From NCBI GenBank assembly GCA_945859605.1, contig OX243821.1, positions 21,847,505-21,911,504 on the forward strand: 64,000 bases of DNA, read 5' to 3'. Both the position numbers and the translations under genes were made by a program. Below are positions 22,118 through 33,150 of this stretch, one piece after another (within the stretch, counting starts at the first letter, position 1; the number at the start of each line of letters is the position of its first letter). The notes below the pieces were generated by a model that was not told the DNA's origin, did not search any database, and saw nothing but the letters and a program-made list of their open reading frames with translations. The stretch is from Lumbricus rubellus. Lineage: Eukaryota; Annelida; Clitellata; Crassiclitellata; Lumbricidae.

Positions 22118-22279
22118 AAATCATATATATATATATATATATATATAAATTATGTATAATCGTGCCTGTGCGCGTGTGTGTGTGCCAATGTGCATGTGTG
22201 TGTGTTTGTGCGTTCATGTGTGTGCGTGTACGCGCGAGCGTATGCGTGGGCGCGAGTGATTGTGTGATTGTGTGTGTGT

Positions 22280-22340
<61 letters not shown>

Positions 22341-22345
22341 TATGT
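22118..22345. repeat. (AT)n then (TG)n microsatellite
   Basis: An AT run at 22125-22146, then 22160-22345 TG-rich with a pure TG stretch of about 60 bp at 22280-22337. Confidence 0.95.
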
Positions 22346-23215
<870 letters not shown>

Positions 23216-23308
23216 GCAACTTCTATAATATTCAAAAAACACACAACCTCATACGAATGCAATAACTCTTTAGATATGCACATAGGGGCTAGTTATTATG
23301 TTGCCATG

Positions 23309-23483
23309 CATGGCTGTTTTTAAGGAATGTTTAGAACTGCACAACTCCTTCTTTTCCTTCCCATCCTCTATGGTAAATTACTTCCAATCGGAGGACAATG
23401 ACCATTTTGCTAGTTTTAACTGTACAGAAGTACTTCTACAACTGCACATTTTGTGTACAACTGCACGGGGTTAAACAGCCCTG
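23309..23483 (+). mobile_element. hAT-like MITE with CAGGGCTTTTTTAA ends, copy 4
   Basis: Left end CATGGCTGTTTTTAAGG, right end GGTTAAACAGCCCTG. The interior matches copies 1-3. Flanks do not match, so the duplication has decayed or the ends were altered. A 3' SINE fragment on the minus strand follows at 23508-23560. Confidence 0.75.
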
Positions 23484-23858
23484 TCATCAATTCGCTTCAA
23501 GAATGTATATGGCGCTCCTTCAAGAAGTCGACTCAGAGGTGCTCCGAGTCGAACCACGGTGATACATAAAGGTTTTAAGGAGTCTGTAAAACACTGCTGA
23601 GACAACCTTTGGTAAAAGATTAATTGATCAGTTAACATTCTGTATGAGGTCAATAATATTACTAGAGTCTTGCGAGAAGAGAAATGACATCTTGACGGCA
23701 TTTAGATTAGCACTCGCACGCACTCACACTCACCCAAACGCACATGTTTTTCGCACCCCAAGTGGATCATAGACTCAGTTATTTTTCCCCAATTCTCACA
23801 CTGGGTGGACTACTCGACTACATCAATGTCAGATTGGCATTTCGGTGTGACCTTGAAC

Positions 23859-24094
23859 CAGGGGCGGATCCAGGGGGCCAGTCCGGCCATGCTCCCCATT
23901 TAGAAATACCCATGTATCGTGGCCCCCCATTTGGTTTCAGTGGCTGCTGAAATGGTATGATTTTCCAATAAATTTTGCCGGATGACTAAAAAAAAGGTCA
24001 TCAACTTTTTTGCCGGATGCGATTTAATTCCCCAGAGCCAAGGTGTCAAGAAATTTTTGCCCCCCCTCGTCCAAAGTTTCTGTATCCGCCCTTG
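23859..24094. mobile_element. hAT-like MITE, CAGGGGCGGATCCAG ends
   Basis: The left end CAGGGGCGGATCCAGGG pairs with the right end CTGTATCCGCCCTTG. It has a perfect 8-bp duplication CCTTGAAC (23851-23858 and 24095-24102). The interior contains GACTAAAAAAAAGGTCATCA and CTTTTTTGCCGGATG, the module shared with other elements. An inverted relative lies at 55374. Confidence 0.88.
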
Positions 24095-24414
24095 CCTTGA
24101 ACGTGTAATAAATTCATCTAAAACAAATAAAAAGTAATTAATATTAACTGATGGCATATAGTTGACTGCGTACACCTACCTGTTGAGGCAGTCCAATTAA
24201 GCTCGTATACCGTCCTCAACAGTTTCTTCGTCGTGACCCTAATCCGCACAATGCAATTAATTATTTGCGAATAGGATTAAATTGTCCACGTGCAGCTAGT
24301 CCACCAAGGTCATTCGATAACCTTGTTGATTGGTCCAGATGGTTCTTCTTGGTAACGCCGACTGGAGTCTAAGAATCGGGGTAAAACCGAAATAGAATAG
24401 TAGGCTATGCATGT

Positions 24415-24748
24415 ATGTGCACTTGTTATCATAGGTGCAATCACGTCCTAAAAGTTGGGGGGACCATAATGAATCACGTCCTAAAAGTTGGGGGGACCAT
24501 AATAATAAAGATAGGGCACCACTCAAAAGTTGGGGGGACGCGTCCCGTGGGTCCCATAGGGTGGTTGCGCCTATGCTTGTTATAACGCACCTTCAAGGTT
24601 CTACTCAGAAACTCTCTTTCCCGACTATAGGCCAACAGCGCGGACACTGAAGGACTTGCTCAAGGTCACTACGAGGTGGTTGAGGTGGGCTTGAACCTGC
24701 AACCCTCCGGCTGCAACCAATGAACACACCCACTACACCATCGCCCAC
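24415..24748 (-). mobile_element. tRNA-derived SINE, interrupted by a MITE
   Basis: The tail GTGCACTTGTTAT is split from ATAACGCACCTTCAAGG by a 146-bp element. The B box GGTTCAAGCCCACCTC and head follow on the minus strand to about 24748. A short internal part is missing, so it is an older copy. Confidence 0.8.
24430..24575. mobile_element. hAT-like MITE nested in the SINE
   Basis: The ends CATAGGTGCAA and, reversed, CATAGGCGCAA are flanked by a perfect 8-bp duplication CTTGTTAT (24422-24429 and 24576-24583) made from the SINE tail. Inside, a unit of about 45 bp (ATCACGTCCTAAAAGTTGGG) repeats twice, with a third diverged unit. Confidence 0.88.
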
Positions 24749-24800
24749 AAATAATGTGGATTTCTGGGCATACGTAGGCTATGTGCATAGCTTACTTAGT

Positions 24801-25019
24801 GGGGCGCGGTGGGGGTATTGGGTATGTTCGTTGCCTTGCAGTCGGAGGTTTGCAGGTTTGAATCTACCTCAAGTCGCTGCGTAGGGCCAATGGGCAAGTC
24901 CTTCACTCGCAAATGCTCATCGCTTCGGTGTGAAATTCCAATGCAGTGTCCGCGCTGTACAGTAGTCGGGAGCGCTTCTGAGTGGTAACCTTGAAGGGGC
25001 GCTATAACAAGTGCACATA
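24801..25019 (+). mobile_element. tRNA-derived SINE, full-length diverged copy
   Basis: Head GGGGCGCGGTGGG, B box AGGTTTGAATCTACCTC, tail GGGAGCGCTTCTGAGTGG ... GGGGCGCTATAACAAGTGCA. It faces away from the interrupted copy about 50 bp upstream, so the pair forms an imperfect inverted repeat. Confidence 0.8.
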
Positions 25020-25766
25020 ATTATAGGCTAAACAATCATGCATAGTTCTATAGGCAAGTTTGAAAGACAAGGGGTGGAATCCTCCCTTCCCCTCCCCATA
25101 ACCTGACGAAGCGACGAGGGCAATGTGACATGACATGGCGGACAAAACCGCTTTCATAATGTTATGAAGTGTGGTCTGAAATAAGGCTTCGCTGTGTTGT
25201 TTATTATTCAAGATGGAGCCAAAGACAGTGTACTAAGACCTACATGTAGTTGAGTGGCGTTGTTTTTTTGCAATGGTGGGGTATGGTGGTAGCCTATCCA
25301 CCCCTCCTAGGTTTTAACAGTTTTCCAGAAGATCGAGTCTTGGAATAAGGCTTGTAGATATGAAGTCATACCATATCTTATAAATTCTGATAATTTTATT
25401 GCTCTTGTGTCTGTGTGTGCGCGCGTGCGTGTGTGTCTGTATGTGTGCAACGGCAAGAGGCGCTTTTGTTTATTAGGCCTACTTATGCTATATACATGTA
25501 TATGAGGCCGAGTAATTGGATGAACTTCCGCTCTGCTGCTTCTGCTGTTTCCTGTGGGCACGTATAGGCCTACTTCTGCTTCGTAAATGATGGCTATCGA
25601 AATAATACTGATTTCGCTCTCACAAAAAGCGCAGCAAAATCATATAGGCCTAGGCCTATAGGTATATATACATGTAGGCTATATTGGACTACATGTAACC
25701 TATAAAAATTGTATATATATATAGACCAATAAATAATTATATACATATATGTTTATTAAACGTATA
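25020..25766. other. Gene-free stretch
   Basis: No gene recognised. Many AGGCCTA words cluster at 25640-25700, followed by AT-rich simple sequence. Confidence 0.4.
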
Positions 25767-25768
25767 TA

Positions 25769-26378
25769 CAGGGTGGTCCAAAATAAACCGCACAATGATA
25801 AATTGAGAGTACTTTATTCAGACCAATTCAAATATAACCGTGAAAATTCACAAAAACACAGCAATTATTTTTACTGTAACATTACATGGATGGATTTCGT
25901 TACATAAAATGTTCAATGATTGTGTCCTCCTTGCTGCTCGACCACGCATTGAAGCCGACGACGCATTTGATCAATTGCGCGGTCAATGAAACGCTGTGAC
26001 AGCTTGGTCCACTCTGTGACGATTGTTTCTTTCAGCTGATCCATTGTGGTGAAACTTCTACGACGGTATACCATCTGTTGAAGGGCGCCCCAAACAACGT
26101 AGTCGACTGGATTCAAGTCCGGGCTGTTTTGGGGCCACATGTCAGGCTCAATGAAAGAAATGTTCTCACGTCGCAGATACTCCATAGTGTTCTTGGCGGT
26201 GTGTGATGGAGCGCCGTCCTGCTGTAGGGTCCAAGTGTGGTGTTGGCATATTGCACGGATGTCAGGTAAAAGAGCATCAGAGAAAATATATAATTAAGTA
26301 AGAAAAATGGCATTAAACATTGAATTGTTATACATTATATAAAGAAAACTGTCACTGTGCGGTTTATTTTGGACCACC

Positions 26379-26381
<3 letters not shown>
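25769..26381. mobile_element. mariner-type element, internal deletion derivative
   Basis: Inverted repeats CAGGGTGGTCCAAAATAAAC and its complement (with GCACAGTG/GCACAATG inside) bound a 613-bp element flanked by TA. It keeps the 3' part of a transposase on the minus strand and lacks the N-terminal DNA-binding and first catalytic regions. It cannot move itself but could be moved in trans. Confidence 0.92.
25913..26240 (-). pseudogene. mariner/IS630-type transposase, C-terminal fragment
   Basis: Reading the minus strand from about 26240, QQDGAPSHTAK carries the second catalytic Asp and WPQNSPDLNPVDYVVWGALQ carries the third acidic residue, about 33 residues apart, as in mariner-family DDD transposases. 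The C-terminus (RRRLQCVVEQQGGHNH) ends at 25913. The N-terminal half of about 230 residues is absent. The frame is open across this part, so the deletion is more recent than general decay. Confidence 0.88.
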
Positions 26382-26383
<2 letters not shown>

Positions 26384-26426
<43 letters not shown>

Positions 26427-26996
26427 CATGCGTAGGGCCTATGTGTAAAATTTACACATACGCATATTTAATATGCACAGCAAATATAACGACAAGACAC
26501 CAAATATGCCTACATAATTATTAATAGGCCTACAACAGTGAGAACCGTTTCAACACCGTGTCATAGGCTAAAACAGTAAAACCAGGCATGATTTATATTT
26601 AAGCCAACTAAGCAACTGCTTAGGGCTTCCGGAATCTGAAGGCTTCTAAAAGAGAACTAAAGAAAAATTTCAGTGGCTTATAAAAGAAATTATAAGCCGC
26701 TTAAATTTGTGTTCTTTAGTTCATGATTAATTATCAATCATTTTTATCTTGATTTGTTCTTAGTTCTTTATTAATTCATTTGAACGCTGACGTCATAAAA
26801 ACGTCAGATCCTGCGTCACTCAATAAAGTCAATATATCGTTTATGGAGGGAAATTAGGAAGACCACGTGTTGATCGATTATTTTTGTATTACGCGATTAA
26901 GCAGTCATTAATCAGTCAATTAATTAATTAATCGGTAATTAATTAACTAGTCATTAATTAGTCAGTAGTCAGTCATTTTCTGACATAGGCCTAAAC
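26384..26996. other. (AT)n tract and gene-free AT-rich sequence
   Basis: (AT)n at 26384-26424 adjoins the mariner end. Positions 26920-26980 are a loose TTAATTAATTAATC repeat. No gene seen. Confidence 0.6.
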
Positions 26997-27004
26997 AGTA
27001 GAGC

Positions 27005-27182
27005 CAGGGCTTAAAGTGTGGCAGGACGGTCATGGACGGCGTCCTGGCACTTATTTTCAAATCTCTATGCCATCCAGCCACTTATTTGGCCAGCACACCT
27101 GAAAATGTAACTGGCGTCCTGGCACTTCTTTTGGAAAGGTAAGGGGCGTCCAGGCACTTATTTTCCTACACTTTTAGCACTG
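27005..27182. mobile_element. hAT-like MITE, CAGGGCTTAAAGTG ends
   Basis: Left end CAGGGCTTAAAGTGTGG; right end, reversed, CAGTGCTAAAAGTGTAGG. A perfect 8-bp duplication AGTAGAGC flanks it (26997-27004 and 27183-27190). Inside, GGCGTCC(T/A)GGCACTT(A/C)TTTT occurs three times. Confidence 0.85.
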
Positions 27183-27190
27183 AGTAGAGC

Positions 27191-28305
27191 TTAGTCTGCT
27201 GTGCAAAGATTTGAACAGGTTAAAATCTTTGCTGCTGTGGGCTATCGTATACATTATACAACTTGTCATTACTGTACTCATATTTAAGTGATAATTTTTA
27301 CGATTTAATTATCGTAGCCTGTAGAAAATTAAACGAACGTTCGAAAGTGGTGAGCACTAAAAAAAGAAAGAAGCAAAAGGTAGGCCCAGAGCAGTAGGTA
27401 GGTATTCTGCCTACATATATTCAGACTTTGTTCCTATGGCAAGTCGCATTATTTAATCTACATAATTTACATTAATCTTAACAGCGAATATTTTTCGATT
27501 ACTAGTGTTTCCCTTGCGGCACTTCCGCTCTGAATTCCACGCAAAGAACAAAACCTCTCCCATATATAAATTCACCTTTGAACTGTCAATAGCAGGACCT
27601 ATAAATCTGTTCGAGTGTCAACCCTTCAAAGGGCCTTTGAAGGAATAATCAGTGGAGAAGCCTTTGAATAGGTTATTTATCCATAGAAGGTGCAAATATC
27701 CAGCATCTGTCTGTCTGTCTGTCTGTCTATCTGTCTGTCACAGTCCCCCTCTGTGTCACTCACAAAATCTCGCCCATAGTCTTTGTCTTTCTATCTGTGT
27801 GTCTCCCACTTACAGTTTCTCTCATAGTGTTTGTCTGTCTGTCTCCCTGTCTACCTCATCTTAGAAGCCTATCCATGCGTGATTTCCTTTTTGTAGCCTG
27901 ACTCCTTTACTCACATTCAGTTTCGTTTCCGCTGTTTAAACAAACACAAACACACAAAAAGACAAACACACAAAAGCACGCACGTGTACGTAAACCACAC
28001 TCATGCGCGCTAGAACCATTCGGGCGCATAACATGCATTTTTTAAATTTTCGCTTCCTCTGAGCGATATGGTTTTCCAATTAAGGTGCGAGTTATTGCGA
28101 AGTTCTGCGGGAATTTTTTTTAATAAACATGCATTATCATATATGATATTCATGTATATAGGCCTATGTTCATCCGAATAATATACACAAATATATATAT
28201 ATACTTTTATATAACATAAATATTTATATACTTCAACATTCTTTGTATGCACAACAGGTTATCTATCAGAGGGGATATATGTAGATATCTGGAGTCTAGA
28301 CTTTT
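27191..28305. repeat. Gene-free region with (CTGT)n at 27705-27860
   Basis: Only the CTGT/CTCT microsatellite is notable. Positions 27940-28000 are CACAAA-rich. Confidence 0.7.
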
Positions 28306-28307
28306 GT

Positions 28308-28510
28308 GCATGTCAACTTGTTATAACGCCCCTTAAAGCTCTCTACGCAGAGGCGCTCCCGACTACAGAGCGGACACTGCATCGGAGTTTCACGACGAAA
28401 CGCTGAGCAATTGCGAGTGAAGGACTTGCCCATGGCCCCTACTCGGCAACTTTGATTTGAACCTGCAACTGCAAGGCAACGAACATACCCATTACACCAC
28501 CGCGCCCCAC
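28308..28510 (-). mobile_element. tRNA-derived SINE, full-length copy
   Basis: Minus orientation: tail CAACTTGTTATAACGCCCC, middle CACTGCATCGGAGTTTCACG, a degraded B box (TTGATTTGAACCTGCAAC) and head CACCGCGCCCCAC. A few bases around the B box are deleted. Confidence 0.82.
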
Positions 28511-28603
28511 TAACACGCGCGCGCACACGCACTTATACGTTCAATTCGGTCATTGAACCCAAGAAACAAGCAAATATAATGATATAATGTGGTTCTGTTT
28601 CAG

Positions 28604-28754
28604 GTCTCAGACATCAAATTCCACGTAGTAGATAGCATCCATTTGTTGTTCTCGTATTCTTTCGATTCTCAGTTTCGTTCCGGTCTACCAACCCCAGAAG
28701 CCGTCGCTTGCAAGCAGTTCAACAGTGCTGCCCTGCGGTGGACGAAAGCGCACA
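28604..28754 (+). CDS. Possible internal exon, unrecognised
   Basis: The open stretch sits between a consensus acceptor (TGGTTCTGTTTCAG) and a consensus donor (CACA|GTGAGT). It reads VSDIKFHVVDSIHLLF and later GLPTPEAVACKQFN in phase 0, ending in phase 1. No partner exon was found nearby and no family is recognised. The sequence just downstream (CAGTCTTTCTTA) resembles a repeat at 55840, so this may be transposon-derived. Confidence 0.3.
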
Positions 28755-28961
28755 GTGAGTATTACTGGGAGGGGTGGTTCAACCCGCAGTCTTTCTTAGA
28801 ACCCCACTAAAACTCCACAGAAATCAACGTCTGAACCCCATCAGTTTTTTAAAGCCTGCCTTGAGTAATGTGTTAGCGAAATCATTTTTTAGCCTCGGCA
28901 TTTGTACGTATGTGCACTTATCATAGCGCTCCTTCAAAATTTCCACTCAGAAGCATTGCGT

Positions 28962-28994
<33 letters not shown>

Positions 28995-29464
28995 ACCTTG
29001 ATGTAAAAGTGTGTAATGTTTTAAAACAAGCATGCACCAGGTTTCAAGAACATTCATTTTTCATCCACAATATTGTCAGACTGTTGAACACGTTTCACAG
29101 TTTATTGTTAAACTTCAAAACACCAAACAACTGTGTTCAGATCTTATTCTAGGAGTATGAGTCTCACAATCATCGGTCTCTATACATCTTGTCTCAAACT
29201 ACACGGCTGCATGAAAAGGCTGATGCTCAATGCTCTACTAATTATCACATCTGGATCTTGAATTCCTTTCTTATTGTTCTGCAGGGCTCTCTAGAAGTTC
29301 ATACCTTCATTGTCATTATGCTGTAAGAAACATAGTTGAAAGTTACCAGATTCATTTCATGGATAGAAAGCATGATGGCGATGATTGTGATGTAATTAGA
29401 AATTTAGAGTGAGAGAGATGTAGATAGTGATGCATAAAGAGGAGAACGAATAAGTTCCATAAGA

Positions 29465-29575
29465 TATCCTAGTGCGTAGAGAGAGGAAGCCATTGTAGTT
29501 GGCAGACCATAAACAATGATAATGACATAGAGAGAGGAAGCCAGTGTAGTTGGTAGACCATAAACAACGATAAAT
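29465..29575. repeat. Two-unit tandem duplication, about 57 bp
   Basis: The unit AGAGAGAGGAAGCCA(T/G)TGTAGTTGG(C/T)AGACCATAAACAA occurs twice in succession. Confidence 0.85.
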
Positions 29576-29750
29576 ATTAATGTACAGCAGATCTGCATAA
29601 TAATTTCTCAGCACCACACACAAAATCCATTCCAGTCAGACTGGTAGACAATTGAATCAAGTCTGCAATTGTCAGATTTTTCTGTCCATTTCGATGGCAC
29701 GTCACAGCAAAGAGACATTGCGCAGCGACAGTAGGACTCCTTGGTTGTTC

Positions 29751-29942
29751 TCATTGTGAATTGGCGAAGGAGTAGAACCAGGATAGATCATATAGCTTGA
29801 TGAGTTTGTTTTCCAATTGTGCGTGGAAAACTGCAGGAGGTAGGGAAAGCGGAGAAGTGCTGATCCATCCATCACGATTGCTGGAGGAAAACCACTGTTG
29901 GACAAATCGCAGTAGTGAAACTCCAGATTCTTGAACTGCAGT
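29751..29942 (-). CDS. Possible terminal exon on minus strand, unrecognised
   Basis: On the minus strand an acceptor (TTTTGTATTTCAG) is followed by 63 open codons and a TGA. The reading begins TAVQESGVSLLRFVQQWF and ends LYDLSWFYSFANSQ. Composition looks protein-like, rich in Leu, Phe and Trp. No polyadenylation signal stands out and no upstream exon was located. Function unknown. Confidence 0.33.
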   Translation of the reverse strand, partial: TAVQESGVSLLRFVQQWFSSSNRDGWISTSPLSLPPAVFHAQLENKLIKLYDLSWFYSFANSQ

Positions 29943-30097
29943 CTGAAATACAAAATACATAAAAGGGTCAGTTTACCGCACTACAAGGAGAATCAGGCAT
30001 GCAGCCAACAGTTGTAAAATTGTCAAAATGTGTATGCATAATATGCATCGACTGTGATATCTGAACAGAAATTACCTATCATTTTAGCTGTGGCTGC

Positions 30098-30141
30098 TAG
30101 GAGCGCCTCTGAGTAGGCTTCCTGAAGGGGCGCTATATAAA
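30098..30141 (+). mobile_element. L2/CR1-like LINE 3' tail remnant
   Basis: GGAGCGCCTCTGAGTAGGCTT followed by GAAGGGGCGCTATATAAATT and a degenerate GAAT tail. Confidence 0.6.
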
Positions 30142-30384
30142 TTATCGAAATGAATGAAGAATGTTTCTTGAATTGTTGCTTAGAAAAAAATCAGAAAAAG
30201 CAGAGTCCATTGATGGTGACAGCTATAGAATTCAGCAGGTCGTATCAGGGTCATTCGAGTTATTCAGCAAGTCAAGTAATTATCAAATGCCTTGATGTGT
30301 TAAAATTACAAAGAATATTTGGCAGTCATGAGGCAGGTCAGGAATAAAAGAATAAACAAGGCAGGTCAAGTGACAAGTCTGCAT

Positions 30385-30592
30385 GGGGCGCAGTGGTGTA
30401 GTCGCTGTCTTGGAGCCGGAAGGTTCGAATCCACCTCGCCGCGTTAAGGACCTTGGGCAAGTCCTTCACTCACAATTGCTCAGCGCTTCAGGGTGAAACT
30501 CCGATGCAGTGTCCGCTTTGCATTCTGGAGCGCCTCTGAGTAAGAGAGCTTGAAGGGGCGCTATAACAAGTGCACATACAAACAAACAAGTA
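30385..30592 (+). mobile_element. tRNA-derived SINE, full-length copy
   Basis: GGGGCGCAGTGGTGTAGTCG head, B box AGGTTCGAATCCACCTCG, tail GGAGCGCCTCTGAGTAAG ... GGGGCGCTATAACAAGTGCA with ACAAAC 3' end. It is among the closest copies to the family consensus. Confidence 0.88.
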
Positions 30593-31017
30593 TACCTAGC
30601 ATCTTATTACATGAGCTCATTCCTCCTTCTTTCAATCTACCCAAACCAAATTTGTCCAATTCGGGCATTCCTCACCAACTTATATGGCATATCTTGAAAA
30701 GGCACTATATAAATGCATGATCAAAATTAGAGATAACATACAGTCATAAGAAAAGAACCTGTTAATAAAAGACAGACACAATGCATGAGCCTTACCAATG
30801 AAATCGGAGATCGCTGTGCTGGTAGAATGGACTAGAATGGCAGAACGTCGTGGTCTTGATCCGTCTCGATGTCCCTCTATTCTCTCTCTGTCCATTCATC
30901 GCAAGTCCTGCAAATCCCTCCGGATGCATTACTGGAACAAGGAACTGTTTAGTCGTGTACTGGTGTGCTTGAACCATGTTGGCATGCTGTAATTTGCCAG
31001 CTGAACTTGAGACTTAA

Positions 31018-31216
31018 ATGGATTGAAAGCTAATGGATTGAGAGCTAATGCACTGAAAGCTAATGGATTGAATGACAATGGATTGAAAGCTAATGGACTG
31101 AATGACAATGGATTGAAAGCTAATGGATTGAATGACAATGGATTGAAAGCTAATGGATTCTATGCTAATGGCTTGAAAGCTAATGGATTCAATGCCAATG
31201 GATTGAAAGCTAATGG
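31018..31216. repeat. 15-bp minisatellite (GATTGAAAGCTAATG)n
   Basis: About 13 units of 15 bp, variants ending GAATGACAATG, TCTATGCTAATG or TCAATGCCAATG. Because 15 is a multiple of three, both strands are open: LKANG/LNDNG forward and SFNPLAFNP-like reversed. A coding role is possible but unsupported. Confidence 0.9.
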
Positions 31217-31559
31217 TTTTTATGGGGAAGTCACAAAGATGAGAAAGGGCAGGTGAACTGGCTCGTCTTTGTATGCAACTAGTAAACCTGTAAAAAAGCA
31301 TTCTGTATAATTTATGTTCATATTGGCCTATTTTTGAGCAGTTGTTTGGAATACTTAGAGGCAGGACTTTTGGAAAGTAAGAGGCATACTCTGTGTTGGA
31401 CATCTGTCAATATTGGTCACTTCTTGTCTGGTCCTCGCTTTAACAATATCACGATGACCAGTGACCACAGAAACAGAACTTAGATGGAAATGGTATGGTG
31501 TGAAATGACTAAATAAAATCTCAGGTATTATTTTTTCAACAGTTTAAGACAAAACGAGG

Positions 31560-32240
31560 GTAACAAAATTTTACCGATGTGAGGCTACTTGAACTAGGAG
31601 GCTTCTACCATCAGGTCCACCAAAGTATAACCAAACTCAATGCCCACAAGACATTTCTAAGTCGTTTTCTTAAACACGACTGTATTTAAACACCACTCGC
31701 AAGAATTTACTATCTTACAAGAACCAGAGTTGTTCAAAGCCACTAACAATCACAAGCTTCTACACAACACATCTCCTCCTTCCACCCACAATATACCTTA
31801 CCAGGAATTCTTAAATCTCATATAATCAGATTCCAACGCCTATCATCAATCAAAAACAGACTTCAACAAAAGCTGCTTAACAATGTTCAAGATGCTCCAG
31901 AACAGAAGCGGCAGTGAAAGACTACTCCATTACACCAAATTGCAAATATGGCACAACTTCAACAGACGTCAAAAATTACCAGACACTGAACAACCAATTC
32001 TCTCCCATTGTCATACCATACTCCCCACCCCTCGAAGTCCACCTCATAAGAAAATGGAACAGGCTTCCAACACCAACACAACTCCTCAGAAAGCATTGCA
32101 TCATAGCAGCACAGAAATCTTTCACAACTTTTAACCTCGCCCAGACTACAACTTGCATAACATGCTACACACATGGAAGCCAGTGCATTGATGAAAAAGG
32201 GAAAGTCAGAATGTCTAAGTACACCATTCTTTCTTAACCT
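31560..32240 (+). other. Possible decayed LINE C-terminal region
   Basis: Frames here contain LPGILKSHIIRFQRLSS and VHLIRKWNRLPTP, phrases reminiscent of the region after RT in some retroelements, but broken by stops and shifts. The identification is weak; the stretch is otherwise gene-free. Confidence 0.25.
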
Positions 32241-33150
32241 GCAGCCTAACCCTAACCCGTAACAATATCAGTACAAGTGAAGTCGGCATCGTGTTGCGAA
32301 ACAGTTCACATTAAGTGCGTGGATGTCCATGTCGTAAATTCGAATCATGGCCGTCGTCAACGGAGACATAAAATAGAAAGGATCGGGATTATTGAATATC
32401 CAGAATCGTATCTCAGCCTAATTGGTGACAACTTTGTTGGAAGTGGGCATGATTAACATGTTTGTCAGTTCGAGGAACGGTTGTATAACAAAAACTATTT
32501 ACAGAACTCAGCGAGCAGTAGAGCGAGACAATGGGTGTCATCACGATTATTCCTGATGAAGATCGAAATATTGAAACTGTTCAGTTTCTTTCGGGAGGGT
32601 CCTCGGACAATTGATGCAGAAACCAACACCCCATCTATTATTTGGTCAAGGCCTGAAATCAGATCAGCCCTACAGGGAGTGTTAGTCCTGCTGATTTAGC
32701 CATCCCTATGGGCTGTCGAACCAATTCTTTTGCTGAATCTGATTCTTTGTCGTTTGAAATTGACAGAGCAAATAAATCGCAAGATGATGCAATTGCTTGA
32801 TGTGGACTCTTTAGATTTAATATAGCTAAGGATTGCAATTGCCTAATTATGTCAATTAGTGCTCATCTTCAGAGTCAAGAAATTCATTTGCAACTGAGTG
32901 AAGCTGAAGTATTTTTTGAAAAAAAACCGCCATACCAACAGTGTTTCCTCCATGACGTAACTACGATATCACATTATCTACCACCTTGTTTGAGGTTAGA
33001 AGCTCTCTGATAATGTAAAACCGCACCACCACTTGAACTGGAATGATTTGATAAAGATTAATCAAGTAGGAGTAGTGTATGAACGGTAAAATGGTAGAAA
33101 TCTCACAGAAATGCTGGTGGTTCGTTGTCGTCTTGTGACCGCTATAAATG
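32241..33150. other. Gene-free stretch
   Basis: No gene or element recognised. Confidence 0.35.

Noticed and set aside
30795..30990. Minus-strand exon reading TTKQFLVPVMHPEGFAG
   Set aside because: Looks protein-like, but I could not find a donor in a sensible place or a partner exon in phase.
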